A stretch of DNA of 64,000 bases. It comes from Symbiodinium natans (lineage: Eukaryota; Sar; Dinophyceae; Suessiales; Symbiodiniaceae). The notes under the pieces were generated by a model. The model was not told the origin of the DNA, made no database searches, and saw only the letters and a program-made list of their open reading frames with translations. The position numbers and the translations under genes were made by a program. The stretch is from the NCBI GenBank assembly GCA_905221605.1, contig CAJNDS010002594.1:152001-216000 (forward strand). The letters are read 5' to 3'. This document shows, piece by piece, positions 55,691 through 64,000 of this stretch (position 1 is its first letter; the number at the start of each line of letters is the position of its first letter).

Positions 55691-57911
55691 GGCGGCGTCA
55701 GTGAAGACCCATAGTGCGCTCCATTCCCTGAGTTCCCATGGCCTCAGCACGCCCAAACCCTCGCCGGTACTCCATTCCCTGAGTTCGTTCCCGTGCATGC
55801 CCAAACCCCCGTCGCTCCACCCGTGCCACCCATGGCCTCAGCACGCCCAAACCCATGGGGCCTCATGGCCCCATGGCCCCAAGGTCCCATGGCCCCATGT
55901 CCCTATTTAGACCCGAAGCAGTCCCCGACCCGAGGCTGGCCTGGCCCCCAAGGGCCCCCATGGCCCCATGGCCTCATGCACGGCACGCCCGCCCACTCCG
56001 CTCCCCTCTTGCTCTCCTCTGACCCATACGCGGTCTCCTCTCATGCCCCCATGCCTCCCACACAGACCCTAAGCTGAGTTTTAAGGGCTCCGGTGCACTG
56101 CTCGCTCCGCTCCCCGTGCTGTCCATGGCCCATAGCTGAGTTTTAAGAGCTCCAGTGCAGTGCATGGCCGCCCCCTCGCTGCCCCTCCTCTCCCCGCCCG
56201 CTCCGGCCAAGCCCCATGACCCCCATGGCCCCCATGACCCCCATGCCCCCAATGGCCTCCTGGCCCCATCATGGCCCTGCCGTACCAGGCACCAGGCATG
56301 CCCATGCCCCCATGGCCCTATCGCCCGCTACCAGGCATGCCATGCCCGCCCCGCCCGCTCCGCTGCCCCTGCTCTCCCCGCCCGCTCCGCCCGGCCATGG
56401 GACCAGGCGATGCCATGCCCTTCATGGCCCCCACGGCCACCCATGGTACCAGGCACGCCATGCCCCATGGCCCATGACCCGCATGGCTGCCATGGCCCCC
56501 ATGGCCCTGGCCTCCATCACACCATGCCATGCCCGCATGGCCCTTCATGGCCCTGCCGTACCAGGTACCAGGCATGCCATGCCCCCATGGCCCATGGCCC
56601 CCATGGCCCCCATCCCATGTCCCTAAGGAGTTTTAAGGGCTCCAGTGCATGCTCCCATCCTGCTGTTTGCTCCCATACTGCTGTTTGCCCAAAAAAAATA
56701 TATATATATACATATATATATCCGCCGACCCCTACCACCTACTCCACCCCATCCAAAGCTCGACCGGCCCCCAGTGCATGCCCGCCCGCTTCCATGGGCC
56801 CTCATGGCCCCATGGCCCCAAGGCACACTTCCAACCCCCACCCCCACCCCCCACGCACCCCGCCCCCCACTGGACCCATGGCTCCTGGCCCCATTGGCTC
56901 ATGGTCCACGGCCCATGGATGTGGCTTCTCAGCTGACTTTAGGGCCCCAGTGCATGCCTACCCCCTCCGCCCGCTCCGCCCGCTCCGCCCGCTCCGCCCT
57001 CCGCCCGCCTACTCCCCCCTTGGCGCATGCTCCCACTCTCCATCCCCTCGACCTCCCCCGCTTGGCCGATGGACATGGCTCCTGGTCCCATTCTTCATCC
57101 CTCGACCTGCATGGCTGCCAATGCTGGTCCTATATATGGCCCCTGCTCCACCCCCACCCCCAACCCCCCCTCGCTCCCTCACTCCCCCACTTTTCCATTC
57201 TCTCACTTCCCCGCCCTTTCTTACTTTCACTCCCCATTTCACCCCACTCCCACGCTCCACCCCCACCTGCGCCCTCCCCATCCCTCAATTGTGTGTGGCT
57301 TCTCAGCTGACGGGGCCCCAGTGCATGCCCGCCCCCTCCGCCCGCTCCGCCCGCCCTCCGCCTACTCCCCTCTGGCCCATGCTCCCCCTCTCCATCCCCT
57401 TGACCTACCCCTCATGGACCCAGCTCCCTACCCCTTACCCCTCACGCACCCTGCCCCGCCGCCCATGCCCCTCATGGACCCATGGCCCCATTTCATGGTC
57501 CACGGCCCCTGCGTGTGGCTTCTCCGCCCCTACCCACCCACGCACCCCGCCCCCCGCCCATCCGCCCTTCCCGCTCCGCATAATCCCCCCCATGCCCAAG
57601 CCCCCCACGCACCCCGCCATGCTTGTCATGGGCCCGTGGCTCCTCCATTCTTCATCCCTCGACCTGCATGGCTGCCAATGCTGGTCCTGTTTCTGGCCCC
57701 TGCTCCACCCCCACCCCCAACCCCCACCCCCACCCCGCACTGCCCCGCCGCCCATGCTTGTCATGGACCCATGGCTCCTGGCCCCATGGCTCCCCCCACC
57801 CGGCCCGCTCCGCCCTCCGCCCTTCCAGCTCCGCCTACTCCCCCCTTGGCCCATGCTCCCACTCTCCATCCCCTCGACCTCCTCCCCCAGAACCCTAAAC
57901 CCTAAACCCTG
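55690..57911. repeat. 2.2-kb C-rich CCATGGCC satellite with higher-order repeats
   Basis: Plus strand is strongly C-rich with units such as ccatggccc, ccatgcccc and gctccgcccg. Larger blocks recur: gttttaagggctccagtgca (about 56078, 56140, 56630), gtgcatgcccgccccctccg (about 56950 variant, 57320), catggctgccaatgctggtcct (57110, 57668), and the block ending atgctcccactctccatcccct (57027, 57380 variant, 57855). Lack of plus-strand stops gives a 585-codon Pro/Ala/His frame, which is repeat-derived. A TA microsatellite (56698-56720) is embedded. Confidence 0.85.
57891..57911. repeat. TTTAGGG telomere-like repeat
   Basis: Three copies of CCCTAAA directly at the right end of the C-rich satellite. 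The following region (58042-58208) holds many degenerate GGTTTAGGG/GGTTTGGGG copies in the opposite orientation. Confidence 0.85.
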
Positions 57912-58041
57912 AACTCTAGGCCTTGCAAGGTCTCGACTGCCTCAACCCTCCATTATCCCCGAAAATCTGCAAACCCTCCTCCTCGGCATCCCAAACCCTG
58001 ACTGGGCGGCCCGGCGCTTCCGCCATGGTCTCCGCCGCCAC

Positions 58042-58208
58042 GGCGGTTTAGGGGTTCGGGTTTGTGGTTTCGAGTTTGGGGTGTACGTCGAGGCCTCAGG
58101 TTCAAGTCTCCTGGTTACGGGGGTTTAGGGTTTGGGGGTTTGGGGTTTCAGGGTTGCGGGTTTCGGGTTTGCGGTTTGCGGTTTGCGGTTTTAGATTTGG
58201 GGTTTAGC
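58042..58208. repeat. Degenerate GGTTTAGGG/GGGTTTCGG array
   Basis: Runs of (g)ggttta(g)gg, ggtttgggg and gcggttt units, mostly 7-8 bases, in the TTTAGGG orientation. With 57891-57911 it makes a head-to-head pair of telomere-like tracts about 130 bp apart. Confidence 0.75.
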
Positions 58209-58269
58209 CCCAACTCCCTGCGCATCAGGGCTCCATGTTTCGCCCCCCTGAACTCTACAACCTGACCAA

Positions 58270-58312
58270 GCCCTGCGCATATATCTATATATCTATATAT
58301 ATATATATACAT
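58270..58312. repeat. TA-rich microsatellite
   Basis: atatatctatatatctatatatatatatatac: ATATCT and TA units. Confidence 0.9.
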
Positions 58313-58976
58313 AATCCGCGGCCGGAGCCCACAGTGCCTTGGCCCCCCTTGGAGGGGGTCGGCGGTAGCCATTAAATAAACATGAAGAATCCGAGTCTGT
58401 GGGAGTTGCAAGCGAACACGGACTCAAGAATGTCGAAGTTTTCCAGCTGCCAGGGCCTCATTCTCGAGGATGAAAGGCAGCACGGCATCAGGGCAGTGCT
58501 GGCATAACCTTGAGAGGCACACAATTGCATTTACATCCAAACACAGAGAGGCACACTAACTAGATCTAACTAGGCACATCAATCAGGCAAATGTACGCAC
58601 CATCTCAGGCCCAGCTCCTAGGGAATTCGGGAAGCTCATTGGCGCGTTGGGGACCTGACAAGTCGATGTAGTGCACCACATGCTCATTGAAGAAAGCCTC
58701 CGCAGTGATCAGTGTGCACTGGCTTGTCACAGCATCTTGCCGCGCTGCCACAGCATGTCATATCACATCAGAATCATATTACCATTGCATGTCTCAGAGC
58801 ATACTCCGTGCCTCATGACATCAAGTTTGCCTCGACTTACGACCCATTCCCGGGACTCCAACCGCCTGTCTCATGATGCTATGTCTACACGATGCTAGAG
58901 TTTGGATTCTGTTCTTGCGTGTCTGCGCCTGCCGGTCCACAAGGCCGAGGCGACGGCCGAACAGGGCCTCTCAAGC

Positions 58977-60406
58977 CCCCACAATCTCCGACAGCTGCTC
59001 GCGCATGCTGTGGGACCTGATGGGTTTCAGAAACCCCGGCCTCGAAGTAGTTCATCTCCATCTGTGGAAATTGCTTCAAGCGCTCCAGCCTCAGCTTCCA
59101 GATTTCACATATTTCACAATGCGTCAAAGGGTGAAATGGCGTCAAGAGTGTTGAAGCAAAGGTATCAGGGCGCGGGGCACAAGCGAGTGGTCCGCCGTGG
59201 CAAACTGTTCACACAACATCAATGAGCAGCGTTCTGCATCCACCTCCACCAGTTCCTGGAAGCAGATCCAGCTCTACATTAGCCTCTACTGTACGTCTCT
59301 ACTGTACGTCGGGGATGTGGGAGCCAACACTTCACGAGAAGGTGTCCTGTAGTCTCTCGAGGGTCGCCTCAACCATGGGAACGCCCACTTCCTCAGGGCT
59401 GCATTGGCTGCATGGGATGTGAATTTATGTGAATAGCTGCGAACTGCCTGAAAATTCCAGCTTTACAGCAGCTTTACATGCTTCACGAAGCCCTCGAGCC
59501 GATGGCGTCGAGTTTGGTGATGATGTGCTCGAAGATTTGTTCTCGGAGTTCCGGCTCCTCACGAATTTCCAGAAGCCCACCATGCAGCCACAATGTGGGC
59601 CCAATGTCGATCCATGTCCCAACTGCAATCAGAATCCAAAACGAAGAAACTTAAAGTCCTTCAACCTGCAGTCCAAGGCTTTTCCGAACTCGCCACGCCT
59701 GGAGAGATGTGCCCAGAGCTCGCTCCCGTGATCTCCCCGAAAATAAACTTCACAAATGGGTGTTCAATGCTTTCAAAACGACTCAAAAAAGATTTCTGCA
59801 ACCCAACTCGAACTGATCTTCGCTTCAGTCACTGCCTCTCATGTAACCACGCCGCCAGCCCCAGGAAATCAGTCATTGCCTGCACAGCGCTTCTTTGCAC
59901 ATCTTTGGCCCCAGAAGTGGCCCCCTCCTGTTCCGCAAGCAGCGCAAATGGCTCGCCTTGGAAATGATGACATCGAGCTGGCCATTGTCAAAGTCCTCTC
60001 TGCGGTTGGGAACAGCACAAATGTTGTAACATGTTGTAACGTCTTCTGGTCACCTGGTCAACATCTACAACGTACACCGGGATCCTGAGTGGCCAATACC
60101 CCGATCAGCAGTTGCTCCGCTTCAGACCGCTGCCTTCTCCCTGCACATCAAACACCAGCATTGAAAAAGCTGCAAATGAATGTGATAAAAATCAATACAA
60201 ATGCATCTAGCTTCTCTTGCACACAGGCGTGGACCCTTCACGGGCCAGGATAGCAGATGATCAACTACCTCCCGAAAAAGTGCTGAGAAACACAGATTGA
60301 CAAGCGTTGCAATGACTTGCACGTTCACACAAGTCATCCTGGCAGTGATTTTCATCCCGGCCTCCGTTACCTCTTCGACTCTCAGCTGAGGTCTTGCACG
60401 AGGCAC
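58977..60406 (-). CDS. Exons of an unrecognised helical protein
   Basis: Pieces that fit the local splice pattern, 5' to 3': about 60380 (LRVEE), 60268-60235 (VVDHLLSWPVK; AG|G, GT), 59995-59957 (DFDNGQLDVIISK; AG|G, GC), a frame reading ALGTSLQAWRVRKSLGLQ near 59.7 kb, 59557-59492 (EPELREQIFEHIITKLDAIG then SR; AG|G, GC), 59255-59142 (ELVEVDAERCSLMLCEQFAT onward to a TGA at 59142; AG|G), 59016-58977 (SHSMREQLSEIVG; AG|G, GC). Mostly amphipathic helix, no globular motif I recognise. Several exons are probably missing and not all phases were linked. The TGA at 59142 could be the true end, in which case the 58.98-59.02 kb exon belongs to another gene. Confidence 0.5.
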
Positions 60407-60608
60407 CGATCTAGCAACAAACCTGGTCCCAAGTCCGCTTCGCGATCACAACTTGCGACCGCAGTATCTCATTCAGGGCTTGGCCAAAGATACTCGCTGT
60501 GGGCATGCGCAGAAAGAGGACTGCTTTCCTCTGGCCAGCGAATAACGAATGCACAGAAACCAGCTGTCAATGTGCAGCCGTGCCTTTGCAGCATCCAAAG
60601 ATGACCTG

Positions 60609-60998
60609 TCATGGAACCAAACAAGCAAGTTGGGAGAGAATTGTTAGTGCCATGGATACAACACATGGGTTGTTTAGCAGATCGTCTGAGCCCGCAGCTG
60701 AATCAAGCGGAATAAGCTCATCAAACCATTGTCCTAGTTTTGGCGATCCATGGACGAACCATGGCGAATCTGCAAGCGAAAATGAAGCACGAGCAATGAG
60801 GTTTGCTCCACGTCCTGTCCAGGCCTGCCGTCGGCCTGATCTTGCACAGCACGACCTGAGGAGGCTCAGGAAACAATCTTTAGATACATGCTGCAAAAGG
60901 CCCCTGAGACCTGTACTTCCGGACGGTGAGGTGAAGAGCAATGACAACACACGAAAGATACCCAGTGGAGAAAGCCGCAGCCTTGGCTGTAAACCCAT
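60609..60998 (-). CDS. Candidate exon upstream of the helical gene
   Basis: A 129-codon minus frame whose right-hand part reads naturally (ADSPWFVHGSPKLGQWFDEL, then PLDSAAGSDDLLNNPCVV). Preceded by a CAG before the ADSPW part but with A rather than G after it. It may be a longer 5' exon of the 59-60.4 kb gene. No domain recognised. Confidence 0.25.
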   Translation of the reverse strand: MGLQPRLRLSPLGIFRVLSLLFTSPSGSTGLRGLLQHVSKDCFLSLLRSCCARSGRRQAWTGRGANLIARASFSLADSPWFVHGSPKLGQWFDELIPLDSAAGSDDLLNNPCVVSMALTILSQLACLVP

Positions 60999-61380
60999 AT
61001 CCGGGCGGTTTCCACCTTTTCATGTTTAGCCGTCTAGCCTGTTGTAACACTGTCGCTGACATCCTGTCTTCGAAATGTGGACAACACTGCGGGCTCTTGA
61101 TTTACAAAGAAAGGTTTCCTCTGAGTTGAGCTGTAGCCACAGCAAGTTGGATAGCACAATTGTATGGGGCACTAGCTACCACTATTAGTATTTGTAGCAA
61201 AACAGCTTTCTATAGCGACCGTCAGCACTGACCAACATTCATTTTGCTTGATTCACTGGAGGAATACAGCCAATATAAGCGCGCAGGCGGGATTAGCGCT
61301 CGAAGCCCATCATACCCCTATGCGCTGTTCCACCGATGCGCCGCTGCACCGCACCGAGCCTAAGGCCCTAAGCTCTGAAA

Positions 61381-61415
61381 CCACAAACCCCTAACTGCAA
61401 ACCCTGAAACCCTAA
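61381..61415. repeat. Short degenerate CCCTAAA tract
   Basis: ccacaaacccctaactgcaa and accctgaaaccctaaagc: about four imperfect heptamers. Confidence 0.55.
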
Positions 61416-62139
61416 AGCACAAGAGCGAAGCAAGGGAACGGAGTTCATGTAGCATGGAAAACATGAGCACGCTGGAACAGAATGATGTCCTAGGCTTTTT
61501 GGATTTGGAGTAACTCAGATCGCATGTTTTTGCAAAATCTAAGCAAGGGTTCGAAGCAATGCTGGCAAGTACAAAGCCCCTGCAAACTGACCTCGAAAAC
61601 CAAGACCCGCCGACAGCTTTTTTTGCAACGCGCACGTCGCTGTTGGGTGGCCGTCAGCATCGACACTTTTCAAAGTAGTTATCGAAGAAAAGCGAGAACA
61701 CCAAGGCATGCTCTGCGTGGGAAATAACAAAAACAATTACATTACAATGCCCACGATGGTAAGGGGTCCAAGTTTCTACCCAGGTGCTTTGCGAGGTTTT
61801 CGCACGTTCCAGGAAGGCAAAAACATTCTACCCCAGATGTTCTACGAGGTCTTTGCTGTTTCTACCCCGGTGTTTTTCCCAAAGACATCCAAAGACATAT
61901 AGGATGCTGGGCTGTCCTTTAGGCAAAGGGAAGGCCGCACGAGATTGGGCCCGTGATGGAGCCGTGACGGGACCCGACGCCCCACATGTTACGAATAAGA
62001 AGGTGACGTTGCAGGCGTTGCATGGGTGTTGCGCGGGTGTTGTGCAGTTGTTGTGTGGGCGTTGCGCCTCATGTCATACGGGTGCATGGGAGGTGCCTGC
62101 GAGAGAGTTTCTTCTGTCGGCGGGGGGGGGAGGGGCGCG

Positions 62140-62615
62140 AGAGATCGGGAGTGTGACGGGTGCGTGACGGGTGGCATGACGGGCGTGTGACGGTGCATGT
62201 AAGCGCGGGTAAAAGCCGGGGGGGATGATTGGTGCATGTCGGGCGCATGTTGCTTGATGGGTCGAAAGCAAAAAGGCAAGGGCGTGACGGGTGCGGGATG
62301 AGACATGACGGTGATGGGTGGGCGGGTGACGGGTGCGTCACGGGCGCGTGACGATGTGTGACAGGTTCGTGGGAGCCAAATAAGCCAAGAGTGGGGAGGT
62401 GCGAGATCGGGGGCGTGACGGATGCGTCACGGGTGCGTGACGGGGGCATGGGCGCCTCATGGAGAGTCCAAGCCAGGAGGGGTGATGAGCGAGATCGGGA
62501 CGTGACTGATGCGTGACGGATGCGTGATGGAAAGCGAATGCTCAGAGAGGGAAGGAACGAGATGCGGGGCGTGCACGTTGCATGACGCGGCGGGCATAAC
62601 GGGTGCATAGCGTGC
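62140..62615. repeat. GTGACGGGTGCGTGACGGG array
   Basis: Degenerate tandem units of about 10-19 bases around tgacgggtgcg and tgacggatgcg, interrupted by a longer block (gcgagatcgggggcgtgacgg) that itself recurs at about 62140, 62400 and 62490. Minus-strand His/Pro/Ser/Arg/Thr frames (182 and 105 codons) derive from it. Confidence 0.85.
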
Positions 62616-62882
62616 ACATGACGAGCGGAGAGCTTTCGGTCCTGTCAGGAAAGCTAGCCAGCGTGGAAGGCCTCAACTCTTGATTTGAGATTCGTTTCAC
62701 GTGATAACTTCCAGCATCGGAAACATTCGGAAACGGATTTCTGAAAGGGAACTAACTGCAGTACACGGAACATTACGGAACTGGCAGCGTTTCGGAGAAT
62801 CTTGGAGCTTTCAAAACACGGTTGGCTTCAAAAGCTTTCCATGGATCCGAACTCGTTTGACCTCAATGGCTGGTGCAACAGC

Positions 62883-63125
62883 TCAGTAGGCCTCTCCAGG
62901 CACGCTGAGACACCAACAAGCGTAGAAACATGAGAGGAACCTGGACACATTTTCAACGCCCAAACTGCAAGTCGTGCGTGGCCGTTCCGGTCCTTCTGAC
63001 TGGACTCGGCTGGCGCTTTGAAGATACACCCAAGCCTTAGATGCTGATCCTCCTCGCCGCTCGCCTTTCAATCTGAACTTAGATGCGGGCAGGTCTGTGA
63101 TCGCACTAGGAGGAACCACTCCATC
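62883..63125 (-). CDS. Probable last exon of a gene entering from the right
   Basis: AG|G acceptor at 63126/63125, then 80 open codons to a TGA at 62883: DGVVPPSAITDLPASKFRLK, a basic Arg/Gly/Ser stretch, then SVPGEAY and stop. The long open frame to a stop fits a terminal exon. The C-terminal part (FLSCFYACWCLSV) is Cys/aromatic-rich. No domain recognised. Confidence 0.4.
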   Translation of the reverse strand, partial: DGVVPPSAITDLPASKFRLKGERRGGSASKAWVYLQSASRVQSEGPERPRTTCSLGVENVSRFLSCFYACWCLSVPGEAY

Positions 63126-63397
63126 CTGAACGAAATTTTAAAGAACGTCCAAAGCCGTCCACGGTGCATGCAAAGAATATGCAAACATTGCACCTTCGAA
63201 TCCAGCGGAAAAGGTCGCAACTCGAAGCATTGGTGCAAGAAGAAGAACAACCTCTCCAGCAGTCTAACATTACCTGCGAAAACACACTTGTTCACGCCAT
63301 CTCTCTGGGCAGCATGCTTTCGAACTAGGCGGCACTGCAGCAAAGGTGCCTCCGAAAGCCATAGGTTGCATCCAGCAACATGAAGCATTGTGCGAGC

Positions 63398-63480
63398 ACT
63401 GAGTGCGAGACTTCCTCCGGTAAAGTATCCGACGGCGTACAGGCCTTTGCCAGTTGGACACATTCTCCGACCTGTTGGCT
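63398..63480 (-). CDS. Possible internal exon
   Basis: After an AAG|G site, two frames are open. One reads SDTLPEEVSHSVLAQCFMLL then DATYGFR before a GC donor and looks the more natural; the other reads LYAVGYFTGGSLALSARTM. The frame is undecided. Same strand as the flanking exons. Confidence 0.3.
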
Positions 63481-63798
63481 TGCGAGCACGGGGCGAGTTC
63501 AACGAATATGCTATGGCTATTTAATTGGACTCTGGACGGCACCTTCTTGTCACCACAGTGACACGACAAAATACCATGTGCAGAAAGTCACAAACAGAGC
63601 GTCATCTTACAGTGGTCCATCCCGGCATATACGTTCTTCTTTTCCTCCTGTGGTTGCCCCTTTTCCGTCTTTCTCTCACGACGGCAGCCCACAAAGAGAG
63701 ATGAGATTTGGCATGGGCACGGAGCTTTGGGGCTGACCACGTGTCTTCACAATCTTCACAAACTACCAGTACAAATGAGAGCATCATAGAGCATCCCA

Positions 63799-63911
63799 AA
63801 CCTCTGCATGCTGTGACATGCCGTGACACCCCTCCATGGAAAGCTTCTGGGGCATGGGCCAGCAGCTCCAGCGGCGTCACATAGTCTCCGAGAGCACCAT
63901 AGACATGAACC
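63799..63911 (-). CDS. Exon near the right edge
   Basis: AG|G acceptor at 63912/63911, reading VHVYGALGDYVTPLELLAHA then PEAFHG and onward to a possible GT donor near 63800. Natural residue mix, phase 0 start. It belongs to a gene whose 5' part lies beyond the window. No family recognised. Confidence 0.45.
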
Positions 63912-64000
63912 TGAATTGGCAGCAACACGGGCCTTCTTTCAGAGGCCCAATGAAGGTTAAAGAACTTGAAGAAACACCTTCTCAAGCATGTTTGCTAAGC

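Larger units (their letters stand above)
60999..62882. other. Interval without supported gene
   Basis: Contains a degenerate CCCTAAA-like stretch (61381-61415) and the GACGGGTGCGT array (62140-62615). Short frames only. Confidence 0.45.

Noticed and set aside
56155-57912. 585-codon plus-strand open frame and related 292- and 221-codon frames
   Set aside because: Made of Pro/Ala/His/Met from the C-rich satellite; openness follows from the lack of TAA/TAG/TGA in C-rich repeats, and all three plus frames are equally open.
62069-62617. 182-codon minus-strand frame
   Set aside because: His/Pro/Ser/Arg/Thr reading of the GACGGGTGCGT array.
1-64000. tRNA, rRNA and snRNA genes
   Set aside because: Looked for B-box-like GGTTCGAATCC and conserved rRNA words by eye and found none convincing; a covariance-model search would be decisive.

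Overview
The window reads as nuclear DNA of a dinoflagellate, most likely of the Symbiodiniaceae (Symbiodinium-like) type. Four things support this. Genes are split into many very short exons. Introns begin with GC, GT or GA and end in AG, and the first exon base after the AG is almost always G. Every gene I could support lies on the minus strand, which fits the unidirectional gene blocks of these genomes. Plant-type TTTAGGG telomere-like repeats and abundant micro- and minisatellites fill the gaps. No bacterial operons, rRNA, CRISPR or phage genes are visible. Long open frames are the exception, so most genes had to be read exon by exon from protein motifs, intron phase and splice dinucleotides.

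Layout, left to right (all genes minus strand). 1.8-2.3 kb: exon with an RRM start, plus candidate upstream exons. 6.1-9.5 kb: intronless 1,111-codon RAP-domain protein with organellar RNA-binding helical repeats. 11.6-15.0 kb: ten-exon coiled-coil/acidic gene whose largest exon contains a coding 12-bp minisatellite (Gly-Glu-Thr-Ala repeats). 17.6-28.2 kb: one or more very exon-rich coiled-coil genes with a duplicated three-exon module. 25.9-26.5 and 30.6-32.4 kb: two related proline/alanine-rich segments. 38.6-49.1 kb: a kinesin-1 heavy-chain-like gene; 30 exons join in phase across the motor and first stalk. 50.7-51.5 kb: isolated helical exons. 53.7-54.7 kb: intronless adenylate kinase with an N-terminal extension. 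59.0-60.4 kb: exons of an unrecognised helical protein. 62.9-63.9 kb: 3' end of another gene running in from the right edge.

Between and inside these genes are repeats: a GTAGAAC array (0.54-0.88 kb), TG/TC microsatellite (15.2-15.45 kb), a GA-only minisatellite (31.0-31.7 kb), a roughly 57-bp array inside a kinesin intron (41.0-41.5 kb), a 2.2-kb C-rich CCATGGCC satellite (55.7-57.9 kb) and a GACGGGTGCGT array (62.1-62.6 kb). Several produce long spurious open frames.

The genes do not form a pathway. They look like a directional row of unrelated housekeeping and cytoskeletal genes: organellar RNA metabolism, adenylate balance, microtubule transport and long coiled-coil proteins. Exon coordinates were derived by hand from splice dinucleotides, phase and family motifs; transcript mapping would settle them.
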